Position numbers and translations under genes: made by a program. Below, piece after piece: positions 7,528 through 14,001 of a stretch of DNA of 15,480 nt. The stretch is taken from contig CAMYKJ010000001.1 in assembly GCA_947258945.1 (NCBI GenBank), forward strand, positions 1-15,480, given 5' to 3'. The stretch's first letter is position 1; each line of letters starts with the position of its first letter. The stretch comes from an uncultured Ectothiorhodospiraceae bacterium (GTDB taxonomy: Bacteria > Pseudomonadota > Gammaproteobacteria > UBA9214). The notes beneath the pieces are model-generated. The model searched no databases. It had not been told where the DNA came from and was given only the letters and a program-made list of their open reading frames with translations.

Positions 7528-8201
7528 CGAAGGCTTTGGGTTTCCTGACCGGTGTCTGCCTGACCGTGGCAGCTTTTGTGCTGGTGCTGGACCGCTGGCA
7601 GTACGGGCAAACGGGTGAGGCATCGCTGGCGACAATGGCAACCGACGTGGAACCGCTGGATGCGGCACCCAACGCGACTGACAAAATGTCCGTTACCATC
7701 GGTGGCGAATCCGATACCGTCGGTGTCGAAACAGCAGCAGATGATTCGGCGAGTCCTGCAACACCGGCAGCTGATCTTGAAAAAGCGGCCACCATTGACC
7801 CGGACGCAGTGGCTCCGCCCTTACCGCTCCAGGGCGTCATGATCGCGGAACAACAAAATGCAAGTGTGGTGCAGTCCGCCGCTGAGCAGACAGCCACTGC
7901 TGTTACACAGACACCCGAAGTATCAGCGGAAAGCGTAGACAGCCCGGCACTGAACAGGGACCCACAAGTGGATACAGGTGACCATGACACCGCCCTGACC
8001 CACATTTTCTGGAGCCCCTTCCGCAGCGAATGGGCCGCAAAGGGTTTTGCACGCCGCCTGACCAATGCCACGCAGATCCCCATCGAGATCGTCGAGGCAG
8101 GACCCGGCCAGTACCGCGTGTCCTTCGACTACCTGGATGAAGTCCAGCGCCGGGAACACGTGGAGCGCATCGAGTCCATCACCGGATTGCAGCTGGAGTA
8201 A
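7524..8201 (+). CDS. membrane-anchored SPOR-domain protein (225 aa)
   Basis: The start ATG 7524 overlaps the preceding stop (ATGA). A longer frame from 7323 is a shadow of the lipoprotein gene. The protein has one N-terminal transmembrane segment (residues 4-22), a low-complexity Ala/Thr/Asp/Val linker (about 25-155), and a C-terminal domain of about 70 residues (157-225). The domain pattern is LTHIFWSPFRSEWAAKGFARRL, a central strand IPIEIVEAG, then GQYRVSFDY and a final helix. This is the beta-alpha-beta-beta-alpha pattern of SPOR domains, which bind denuded septal glycan strands. FtsN and DamX have the same anchor-linker-SPOR layout. Within this operon it may place the machine at peptidoglycan being remodelled, for example at the division site. 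The domain call is moderately sure because SPOR sequences are very divergent. Confidence 0.7.
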   Translation: MTKALGFLTGVCLTVAAFVLVLDRWQYGQTGEASLATMATDVEPLDAAPNATDKMSVTIGGESDTVGVETAADDSASPATPAADLEKAATIDPDAVAPPLPLQGVMIAEQQNASVVQSAAEQTATAVTQTPEVSAESVDSPALNRDPQVDTGDHDTALTHIFWSPFRSEWAAKGFARRLTNATQIPIEIVEAGPGQYRVSFDYLDEVQRREHVERIESITGLQLE

Positions 8202-8203
8202 TC

Positions 8204-8995
8204 ATGTCGAGGCTGTCGCGCGTTCTCCTGCTACTGACCGCCCTGCTGGTAATCCCGATGGCAGTAGCCAAGCGCTCGCCCATCGCACCGGCCGTGCTGG
8301 AGGCGAAGTGGCAGAACTACGCAGACACCGCCAATAAAACCGAACCCGCGATGCAGTTCCCCCACGAACACTGCTTCCAGCACGCGGCCGCGGCGCATGA
8401 CCTGCCGGAGACCCTGCTGCTCGCGGTAGCACGCGGCGAAAGCGATTTCAAACCACGCGCACGTTCGCATGCCAACGCCTACGGCCTGATGCAGATCCTC
8501 TGGCCCGGTACTGCAAACCATCTCGGGATCCATCGCCTGTCGGACCTGATGAAGCCCTGCACCAACGTCGATGCGGGCGCGCGTTACCTGAAAGAGCTAC
8601 TGGAACACTTCGACGGCAACCTGCACCGCGCGCTCGCGGCCTATAATTACGGACCTTCGCGCATTCCGGTTTCGGGCGGCCAGCTACCCGAGGGTGCAGT
8701 CTGGTACAGCAGCTATATCTTCAGGCACCTCGACTTTGTACTGAACGGTAGCCGGAAAAAGAAACACAACACCAAACCGCGTCTTTACGCCGAGCAGGGC
8801 CGCCTGTACATCATCCATTTCGACCGCCCCTATCGCGCCGCAGCACTCGTCGACAGCCTGCAGCCGGACTTCGGTGATCTGCGCCTCGACTGGTTCAGAC
8901 GTTCGGACAAGGGCTTCGATGTCGTTTTTCTGTACGAAGACGAGCAGGAACTGGAACGCGGCAAGCGACTGCTGATGGCGAGGGGATTCCAGTGA
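8204..8995 (+). CDS. lytic transglycosylase with SLT domain and C-terminal SPOR-like tail (263 aa)
   Basis: A signal peptide (residues 1-22, cleavage near VAVAK) precedes a Slt70/MltE-type lysozyme-like domain at about 52-160. The catalytic Glu79 lies in AVARGESDFKPRA. The AYGLMQI motif is at 92-98, NVDAGARYL at 121-129 and ALAAYNYG at 143-150. All core motifs are intact, so cleavage of MurNAc-GlcNAc bonds with 1,6-anhydro product is expected from the family. A C-terminal extension of about 80 residues (LYIIHFDRPYRAAALVDSL, later FDVVFLYEDEQELERGKRLL) has the strand-helix-strand-helix texture of a SPOR domain. GGAG at 8195-8198 lies five bases before the ATG, inside the end of the previous gene. 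Its tight linkage to an ion-driven motor pair suggests that the motor regulates or uses peptidoglycan cutting. Confidence 0.85.
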   Translation: MSRLSRVLLLLTALLVIPMAVAKRSPIAPAVLEAKWQNYADTANKTEPAMQFPHEHCFQHAAAAHDLPETLLLAVARGESDFKPRARSHANAYGLMQILWPGTANHLGIHRLSDLMKPCTNVDAGARYLKELLEHFDGNLHRALAAYNYGPSRIPVSGGQLPEGAVWYSSYIFRHLDFVLNGSRKKKHNTKPRLYAEQGRLYIIHFDRPYRAAALVDSLQPDFGDLRLDWFRRSDKGFDVVFLYEDEQELERGKRLLMARGFQ

Positions 8996-9387
8996 CGATT
9001 CGGGGGGGCTTATTCTTGCTCATAACCATGTTTGATATCGGCATGGCGCGTGCCGAAGTGTTTCAGAGTTATGCCACGGTGGTCAATGTGCAGCCCATTG
9101 TCGAGACGACCCATGCACCGGTCACACGCCAGGTGTGCGGCGAACCGGACAGCCGCGCGCATGTATCAAGTCCACTGGCAGCGACAATCGGTGAAGATAT
9201 CCACGAACAGAAACGCGTGTGGCGGACGCAGACCGCTTGCACGACGGTGACGGAGTCGCAGCCCCGCGAACGGATTACCGCGTACCGGGTGACGTACCGT
9301 TACCGCGGGCACACCAAAACGACACGGCTTTCGTACCATCCGGGCGAGCGTATGCCGGTGAATGTGCGGGTGTCGCCGTTGCTTTGA
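8992..9387 (+). CDS. small periplasmic protein related to glycine-zipper lipoprotein, zipper missing (131 aa)
   Basis: The gene begins with GTG at 8992 (GTGA overlap with the previous stop), with GAGGGGA at 8980-8986 as ribosome binding site. The signal peptide cleaves near MARA (residue 21). The N-terminal part (SYATVVNVQPIVETTHAPVT, Cys49) and C-terminal part (QTACTTVTE, Cys83, then AYRVTYRYRGHT, YHPGERMPVNVRV) align with the same parts of the lipoprotein encoded at 12326-11787. That protein has a Gly-rich membrane-inserting segment in between, replaced here by about 15 ordinary residues. It also lacks a lipobox. The conserved Cys pair may form a disulfide. It is the last gene of the operon, ending ten bases from the convergent kinase gene. 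Role unknown; possibly a soluble partner or antagonist of the glycine-zipper lipoprotein. Confidence 0.75.
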   Translation: MTIRGGLFLLITMFDIGMARAEVFQSYATVVNVQPIVETTHAPVTRQVCGEPDSRAHVSSPLAATIGEDIHEQKRVWRTQTACTTVTESQPRERITAYRVTYRYRGHTKTTRLSYHPGERMPVNVRVSPLL

Positions 9388-9397
9388 TGCAGAAGCT

Positions 9398-10753
9398 TCA
9401 ACTGTCGAAGCGCACGCGCATCAACGCCCCGCCCAGTTCGCTGCGTTCGATCTCCAGCTTCCCCCCGTACACCGCGACAATCTCCTGCACAATGCTCAGG
9501 CCGATGCCGTGTCCTGGCACGGTTTCGTCCATGCGCTTGCCGCGTTGCAGGACGGCATCGATCATCGCCGGGTCGATGCCCGGGCCATCGTCTACGACCT
9601 GTATATCGACGACATGCCCCGCGCCGGTTTTCGGTTCGCAGTGCACGGCGACATTAACTTGACCCTTCCCGTACTTGTAGGCGTTTTCGAGCAGGTTGCC
9701 CAGCACCTCGGTGAGGTCGGCTTCGTCGCCGTAGAAGGTGGCATCTTCTGCGACATCCAGGCTGACCTTGATGGCTTTCTCGCGATACACCTTGTCGAGC
9801 GAACGCACCAGGCGTTCCAGCAGTGGGAAAATCGGCACCGAGCGTGTCAGCGTGGCACGGCCGGAGACCGCGGCGCGCTGCAGCTGGTGTTCGATGATCT
9901 CGTCCATGCGTTCCACCTGTTCACGCACGACTTCCTGCGCCTCAGTGTGTTCGTCCGCTTCACCTTCGCAGGTGGACTGCATCACGGCCAGGGGTGTTTT
10001 CAGGCTGTGCGCCAGGTCGGCGAGGCTGTTGCGGTAGCGGGTCTGCACCAGCTTGCTGTGTTCGATGAGCTGGTTGAGGCTGGAAGTGAGGCCGGTGAGT
10101 TCGCGCGGGTAGCGGCCGTCGAGGTGATCCACCTCGCCCTGGTCGATACGCTGCAGGTCGGCCTCGACCTTGCGTAGCGGACGCAGGCCCCAGCGCAGGA
10201 TAATGCCCTGTACCAGCAGCAGCACGATCGCCATGCCACCCAGCCAGCCCCATAATGATGCGCGGTAACTGTCGATCTGCTCCTCGAAGGCCGCGGTGCC
10301 TTCGGCCACGGCAAAGGTATAGAAGGCCTCTTTGTCAGCGTAGTCCGCCCAGGCCACCCCGAAGGAGATAACGTACAGCGCGGTCTCGGACTGCGCCAGG
10401 CGGCGGAAGGCGCGTTCACCGGGAGATTGCTTTTCTATCAGATTTACCGTGCGCCCGGCGTACGAACCCGACTGCCATAAAGGCAATCCATCATCACCCG
10501 CAATCATGGCGTACAAACCGGAATCGGGCTTGGAAAAGCGCGGCTCGGGCAGTTTCCTGGGCAGGGTCATACGGCCCTGCTCGTCTTCGTCGGCCGCGGC
10601 GAGCAAGGCATAGATATAGGATTGCAGCCGTTCCTGCATCGAGGCCTCGGCACTCACGCGGAAGGCCTTTTCCAGTGCAAGCCCCGTCACACCGATAAAA
10701 CCGGCCAGCACCAGGCTTGCGGCCAGCAGCAGGCGGCTGTGCAGCGAGTGCAT
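9398..10753 (-). CDS. phoQ: PhoQ-like sensor histidine kinase (451 aa)
   Basis: The start ATG 10753 lies seven bases after the response-regulator stop. It has two transmembrane helices (about 7-27 and 168-187) flanking a periplasmic sensor of about 140 residues, which includes an acidic ADEDEQG patch at 53-60. A linker with RPLRKVEADLQRI follows. The phospho-acceptor is His249 in DLAHSLKTPLAVMQS, which is almost the PhoQ H-box. The ATP-binding domain has the N-box GNLLENAYKYG (352-362), G1 box DDGPGI (388-393) and G2 box GHGIGLS (414-420). All catalytic elements are intact. In enterobacteria, PhoQ senses low Mg2+, acid pH and cationic peptides; whether that holds here is not shown. It is co-transcribed with the regulator, the PepSY protein and probably the upstream lipoprotein. 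Confidence 0.88.
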   Translation of the reverse strand: MHSLHSRLLLAASLVLAGFIGVTGLALEKAFRVSAEASMQERLQSYIYALLAAADEDEQGRMTLPRKLPEPRFSKPDSGLYAMIAGDDGLPLWQSGSYAGRTVNLIEKQSPGERAFRRLAQSETALYVISFGVAWADYADKEAFYTFAVAEGTAAFEEQIDSYRASLWGWLGGMAIVLLLVQGIILRWGLRPLRKVEADLQRIDQGEVDHLDGRYPRELTGLTSSLNQLIEHSKLVQTRYRNSLADLAHSLKTPLAVMQSTCEGEADEHTEAQEVVREQVERMDEIIEHQLQRAAVSGRATLTRSVPIFPLLERLVRSLDKVYREKAIKVSLDVAEDATFYGDEADLTEVLGNLLENAYKYGKGQVNVAVHCEPKTGAGHVVDIQVVDDGPGIDPAMIDAVLQRGKRMDETVPGHGIGLSIVQEIVAVYGGKLEIERSELGGALMRVRFDS

Positions 10754-10760
10754 CAGTTGT

Positions 10761-11447
10761 TCAACACGCCTCGCATGCCTCCCGCCTGAAGCGGTAGCCG
10801 CGACCACGCAGGGTTTCGATGGGCTGGAGTCTGTTGTCCGGGTCCAGCTTGCGCCTGAGGCGCCCGATGAAGACTTCCAGCACATTGCTGTTGCGGTCGA
10901 AGTCCTGTTGGTAAATGGTGTCGGTGAGTTCCGCCTTGGACACCACCTGGCCGGCATGCAGCATCAGTTGTTCCAGCACACGGTATTCAAACGCCGTGAG
11001 CTCCACCGGCTCGCCCGCCACGCTGACCGTCTGCTTGCCCGTATCCAGCGCAATCGGCCCGCACTCCAGCACCGGCTTGGTCCAGCCCGATGCGCGCCTG
11101 AGCAAGGCATTCATGCGCGCCTGCAGTTCCTCGAAGCGGAAGGGTTTCACCAGGTAATCGTCCGCGCCGGTCTCCAGCCCCGCGACCTTGTCCTGCCAGG
11201 CGCGCCGCGCGGTCAGTACCAGGATGGGGAAATGCTTTTCCATCGCACGGAAGCGGCGAATCAGCTCCAGGCCCGACATCTTCGGCAGGCCTATGTCGAT
11301 CACCGCAAGATCCAGCGGGTATTCCTCGCCGTAATACAGGCCCTCTTCGCCGTCGGCCGCGACCTCCACCACGTGGCCCCGGCTGCGCAGGCGTTCGCGC
11401 AGGTTTTCGCGCAGGCGTTGTTCGTCTTCGACAATCAGGAGATGCAT
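10761..11447 (-). CDS. phoP: PhoP-like response regulator, OmpR family (228 aa)
   Basis: From ATG 11447 (MHLLIVEDEQ) the receiver domain shows the acidic pair at 8-9, phospho-acceptor Asp51 (AVIDIGLP), Thr79 (LVLTA) and Lys101 (YLVKPF). The C-terminal winged helix spans about 130-225, with VELTAFEYRVLEQL, a recognition-helix region SNVLEVFIGRLRRKL and the closing RGRGYRF, all typical of the OmpR/PhoP subfamily. An upstream extension to 11516 is a shadow of the PepSY gene. The ATG lies one base after that gene's stop, which implies coupling. It is the natural candidate to bind the four GTTCAG-N5-GTTCAG repeats in this window, one of which precedes its own operon, so autoregulation is likely. 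That link is inference from the site geometry and neighbourhood. Confidence 0.9.
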   Translation of the reverse strand: MHLLIVEDEQRLRENLRERLRSRGHVVEVAADGEEGLYYGEEYPLDLAVIDIGLPKMSGLELIRRFRAMEKHFPILVLTARRAWQDKVAGLETGADDYLVKPFRFEELQARMNALLRRASGWTKPVLECGPIALDTGKQTVSVAGEPVELTAFEYRVLEQLMLHAGQVVSKAELTDTIYQQDFDRNSNVLEVFIGRLRRKLDPDNRLQPIETLRGRGYRFRREACEAC

Positions 11448-11448
11448 G

Positions 11449-11766
11449 TCAGCGCCACCGCTCGGACGGCCTGCCGCTGGCCGCGTCGTACCGCAGGCGC
11501 TTGACGCGCCCGTCACGGGTGAGGATCTTGATACGGTGCACGCTGCGGTTGCCCTGGCGCACGGTTTCCGCAGAGATCACCTTGCCGTCCGCCTCGCGGC
11601 GCGCGCGTGCAATGGCCTCGTCCAGGCTGATGCCCTGACTCTGGCCACTGGACTGCGGGTGGGCAAAGTGGTTGGAAAGATCGCTGAAATCATAAGCGCT
11701 CCCGGTGCATGGCACAGCGGCAAGCCACATCAGCCACACAGCAAACAGCAACCGCCGCTCAGTCAT
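11449..11766 (-). CDS. periplasmic PepSY-domain protein (105 aa)
   Basis: A signal peptide (residues 1-24, cleavage near TGSA) is followed by a polar spacer and one PepSY-like unit at about 46-100. The pattern is ISLDEAIARARREADGKVIS, a basic strand RSVHRIKILTRDGRVKRLRYD, then a short tail. Single PepSY proteins next to two-component systems are a familiar arrangement in proteobacteria, and the domain is thought to inhibit or bind peptidases or to modulate a sensor. The stop lies one base before the response-regulator start, so the three genes are almost certainly one transcript. A direct influence on the PhoQ-like sensor domain is plausible but not shown. It is encoded 20 bases after the glycine-zipper lipoprotein gene. 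Confidence 0.8.
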   Translation of the reverse strand: MTERRLLFAVWLMWLAAVPCTGSAYDFSDLSNHFAHPQSSGQSQGISLDEAIARARREADGKVISAETVRQGNRSVHRIKILTRDGRVKRLRYDAASGRPSERWR

Positions 11767-11786
11767 CGCAGCGGAGTAATGACCGC

Positions 11787-12326
11787 TCAGCCGTCGTTAA
11801 CCGGATCCACGTCCACACGCACGCGGATGTAACGCCCGGGATGGTGACGGGTTTGCGCGGTAAAGATTTGCCCCTCATAACGATAGTCTACACGATAGCC
11901 AACCACTTGTTGGCGCGATTCAAGCCGGTTGACCGTGGTACAGCGCTGCACATCCTGCCAGCTGGTCACCGGCGCCGCATAGGCCGGCCGGCTCAAACGC
12001 CGGCCGATGGCCGCCCCCGTCAGGGCCCCGGCCACTACCAGCGGTGCATTGCCCCGCCCGCGGCCCAGCTTGCTGCCGATCACCCCACCGAGCATGCCCC
12101 CGGCCAGGGTTGCGCCGACATTGGGTCGCGCCGGGCGGCGGGTGTGCGCCACCTGCTCCGTCCAGCACTGCTTCATCGGCCGCGTCACCTCGACCTGCTG
12201 GTACAGCGGCTCCACCCGGGTCACTTCCGCCGTATCCATATAAACCGGTTCAGCAGGGGGCCGGCCGGGGGCCGTACTGCAAGCCGCCAGCAGCACCACC
12301 GGAATCACGGTTAACAGGCGTATCAT
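11787..12326 (-). CDS. glycine-zipper outer-membrane lipoprotein (179 aa)
   Basis: The lipobox is LLAAC with lipidated Cys16. The middle (about 69-110) is a glycine zipper: VGATLAGGMLGGVIGSKLG, then ALTGAAIGRRL, as in 2TM glycine-zipper proteins related to SlyB and the rickettsial 17-kDa antigen. SlyB itself is PhoP-regulated in enterobacteria, which fits the neighbourhood. The flanks (VEVTRPMKQCW with Cys54; VQRCTTVNR with Cys129; GYRVDYRYEGQ; HHPGRYIRVRVDV) match the small protein encoded at 8992-9387. AGAGG is placed eight bases before the ATG at 12326. It is the first gene of the operon that continues into the PepSY gene, phoP and phoQ, and a PhoP-type repeat lies about 95-110 bases upstream of its start. 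Confidence 0.85.
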   Translation of the reverse strand: MIRLLTVIPVVLLAACSTAPGRPPAEPVYMDTAEVTRVEPLYQQVEVTRPMKQCWTEQVAHTRRPARPNVGATLAGGMLGGVIGSKLGRGRGNAPLVVAGALTGAAIGRRLSRPAYAAPVTSWQDVQRCTTVNRLESRQQVVGYRVDYRYEGQIFTAQTRHHPGRYIRVRVDVDPVNDG

Positions 12327-12402
12327 GATACAAGCCTCTGTTTCTTATCCTTTTGTTTGAGTGTATAAGCGGCAAGCAAGGTGCATGCCCAGGCTTGCAT
12401 AC

Positions 12403-12436
12403 AGCATAATCAACAGTACCTGAACGGCGGCTGAAC
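12403..12436 (-). promoter_or_regulatory. PhoP-type operator and promoter of the lipoprotein-PepSY-phoP-phoQ operon
   Basis: Read on the minus strand, GTTCAG (12436-12431), CCGCC, GTTCAG (12425-12420) is followed after exactly 11 bases by TATGCT (12408-12403), a 4/6 match to -10. The expected transcript start is near 12396, leaving about 70 bases of leader before ATG 12326. Its position before the operon that encodes the regulator predicts autoregulation. Confidence 0.75.
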
Positions 12437-12468
12437 GAGCCCAAGACACCCAAAATACCCGTTATCAC

Positions 12469-13200
12469 TCATCTGGAAACAGTTTGCCCCGTCACAGCAC
12501 CCAACGATTTAAGTACGGATCGCAGGTTTCCAAGCGAGTCGGGGTCTGAGGCAGGATTCAGGGTAATGGTCACTGTTGTCCCGGCTTTACTTAAACGCAC
12601 CTGGAGACATAGCCCGTGTTCGTCGTACCACAGTTCCCGCGTCAGATCGCCAGTCATCACATACTTCCGTGCAAGCACTTGTACTCCTCCAGCCGTAAGC
12701 GCCTCCTCCCCGGCTGGCGCGACATGAACTTTCTTTAACGTGCCATCTTCAGTAGAGATCAAACGATGCTGCGTCAAGATCCCCGGATTCCATGGGTGGC
12801 TGGATAGAACATTGCCGGGGGCGGCAACCCTGCCGGCCGGTCCATTAACCACGAGCTTGTCACCAATAGCGCGTGCCAATACCGTTACCGTCTGTTCGCC
12901 CCCTGGCTGAGTGCTGGAACGGCGGAACTCTATCAGTCGACCATCGCGCCACACTTCTGTCTGATGGAATGCCTCGCGATGCGTCCAGAACAGAAACCTG
13001 GCAGCAATCTCGTTGTCAACCGCGATGACATAGCCATCATCGCTGGCCGAGATCGTGACCAAATGAGTACCCACGTCGCCAAGCTGCTGATGACGGATGA
13101 CATACTCCAGCTGTCCGATCACCTTTCCTTCGGCACAATTGGGTATCCAACAACTCAGTCCAAGCAACGCTGTCAGCGGGAGCATACATAACCTGTACAT
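12469..13200 (-). CDS. secreted DUF6134-like protein (243 aa)
   Basis: GAGGA lies seven bases before ATG 13200. The protein has a signal peptide (about residues 1-23). The mature part matches my memory of the DUF6134 pattern: a start like IGQLEYVIRHQQLGDVGTHLV, then FLFWTHREAFHQTEVWRDGRLIEFRRSST, a central KLVVNGPAGRV, PWNPGILTQHRLIS, and near the end a YVMTGDLTRELWYDEHGLC segment. These give an extended beta-rich fold of paired strands. DUF6134 proteins are periplasmic with no established function; their long paired strands are compatible with binding a lipid or polymer. It has its own operator/promoter immediately upstream, so it is probably a single-gene transcript of the same regulon. The gene ends 33 bases before the operator of the next operon, with no classical terminator. 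Confidence 0.75.
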   Translation of the reverse strand: MYRLCMLPLTALLGLSCWIPNCAEGKVIGQLEYVIRHQQLGDVGTHLVTISASDDGYVIAVDNEIAARFLFWTHREAFHQTEVWRDGRLIEFRRSSTQPGGEQTVTVLARAIGDKLVVNGPAGRVAAPGNVLSSHPWNPGILTQHRLISTEDGTLKKVHVAPAGEEALTAGGVQVLARKYVMTGDLTRELWYDEHGLCLQVRLSKAGTTVTITLNPASDPDSLGNLRSVLKSLGAVTGQTVSR

Positions 13201-13233
13201 CGCCCAGTCCTCGTGGTTCTCTCATATGCCGGT

Positions 13234-13267
13234 ATTTTAAGTTCTCCTGTCTGAACAACCGCTGAAC
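13234..13267 (-). promoter_or_regulatory. PhoP-type operator and promoter of the DUF6134-like gene
   Basis: On the minus strand, GTTCAG (13267-13262), CGGTT, GTTCAG (13256-13251) is followed after exactly 11 bases by TAAAAT (13239-13234), a 5/6 match to -10. The expected transcript start is near 13227, giving a short leader of about 27 bases that includes the ribosome binding site. Confidence 0.75.
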
Positions 13268-13373
13268 TAAAGCAAACATCATCGATGGGGATGTCTTATC
13301 TTAGCCAGCAGCACAGGTTGTTCGGGCAAGACTTCATCCGCCAACAGGGCTACACCGCCCTGGCTGACAGTTT

Positions 13374-13407
13374 GTTCAGCATCCGTTCAGTGGGATCCTG
13401 GTAGCCT
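13374..13407 (+). promoter_or_regulatory. PhoP-type operator and promoter of the 128-aa conserved gene
   Basis: GTTCAG (13374-13379), CATCC, GTTCAG (13385-13390) is followed after exactly 11 bases by TAGCCT (13402-13407), the weakest -10 of the four (3/6) but with the same spacing. It faces away from the minus-strand site at 13251-13267, so the 245-base gap between the two divergent genes carries one operator for each. Confidence 0.65.
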
Positions 13408-13445
13408 TTTCATCAGAGTCACACGTTAGGTCTGAGGTGGTCGAT

Positions 13446-13832
13446 ATGAGTGTGTTAGAGGCGAGACAGGTGAGCGGTGCGTGTTTACACAACCGGCTTC
13501 GGGAGGAGAACAAGGCGTTTGGGGGTACCGGTGGGGTCAGCTCTGTGAATCGGAAACACGGTTTCTTGCCTGCCTTTCTCGATACAGACACCGGCGTCGT
13601 TTATCCCTCCCGCTTTGCCGATGGACGTCCGGCACCTGTGCATCTTTACGAGGGTTTGCCCTCGGTCCTCTTTACGGATCTTGACGCACGGGGCAAACCG
13701 AAAGCGCTGAAGTCCAGCGTTATATCGGGTTTTGTGCGCGGCCAATACTTCTATACACGCGATGAGGCAGCCCGGGTTCTTGCGCTGTCAAAACCATTGG
13801 CTGTTTCTCAGCCTCTTCCCCATAACGTCTGA
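13446..13832 (+). CDS. conserved hypothetical protein (128 aa)
   Basis: ATG 13446 is preferred to GTG 13437 because GAGGT (13434-13438) then lies seven bases upstream. No signal peptide or membrane segment is seen, so the protein is probably cytoplasmic. The core reads HGFLPAFLDTDTGVVYPSRF, ADGRPAPVHLYEGLP, then SSVISGFVRGQYFYTRDEAARVL. From memory this matches a short conserved proteobacterial protein (pattern AFLD-ETG-V--S-FADGRPAP-H-L-GLP ... GFVR-G-FYTREEA) without a known function. The operator at 13374-13390 places it in the inferred PhoP-like regulon. The stop at 13832 is only 15 bases from the transposase remnant, so the last residues after RVLAL could have been altered by that event. 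Confidence 0.65.
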   Translation: MSVLEARQVSGACLHNRLREENKAFGGTGGVSSVNRKHGFLPAFLDTDTGVVYPSRFADGRPAPVHLYEGLPSVLFTDLDARGKPKALKSSVISGFVRGQYFYTRDEAARVLALSKPLAVSQPLPHNV

Positions 13833-13846
13833 GTCCAGTAGCGAAT

Positions 13847-14001
13847 TCAAATGGTCGATGCAACACTTGCCTGCAATTTATCTGCCGGTGTTTCATATCC
13901 CAAGGTTTTCCGCGGCGCTGATTTAACCGGTGGGCTATTTTGTTCAGTTCTGACTGTGAGTACAAAGACAGGTCAGCCCCTTTTGGGAAGTACTGACGCA
14001 T
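13847..14001 (-). pseudogene. IS30-family transposase remnant, C-terminal end with a frameshift
   Basis: On the minus strand, codons from 14001 read MRQYFPKGADLSLYSQSELN and on to HRLNQR, then lose the frame. In the next frame, from 13912, the protein continues RKTLGYETPADKLQASVAST and stops with TGA at 13849-13847. Together these are the conserved C-terminus of IS30-family transposases (RQYFPKGTDLS...LN-RPRKTLGYETPAE). One base is missing at about 13913-13914. Upstream of 14001 an in-frame TAG and unrelated sequence show that the rest of the transposase, including two of the catalytic acidic residues, is gone. No terminal inverted repeats were recognised with confidence. This is a dead fragment marking an old insertion and deletion. 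Confidence 0.85.

Noticed and set aside
6660..8760. Single GTTCAG or CTGAAC hexamers inside genes (for example near 6662, 6903 and 8743) and elsewhere
   Set aside because: None has the partner hexamer at an 11-base period, so they are not counted as operators.
4294..9387. Canonical Tol-Pal or TonB system
   Set aside because: No TolA, TolB, Pal or TonB-like gene is found, and the ExbD-like protein is far longer than TolR or ExbD.
9219..9662. Plus-strand open frames antisense to the kinase gene
   Set aside because: These are shadows of GC-rich codon use in the opposite strand; the kinase has all its conserved boxes.
13345..13362. Hairpin CAGGGC-N6-GCCCTG as a terminator
   Set aside because: No T-run follows on either strand, and it lies between two divergent promoters where a terminator is not expected.
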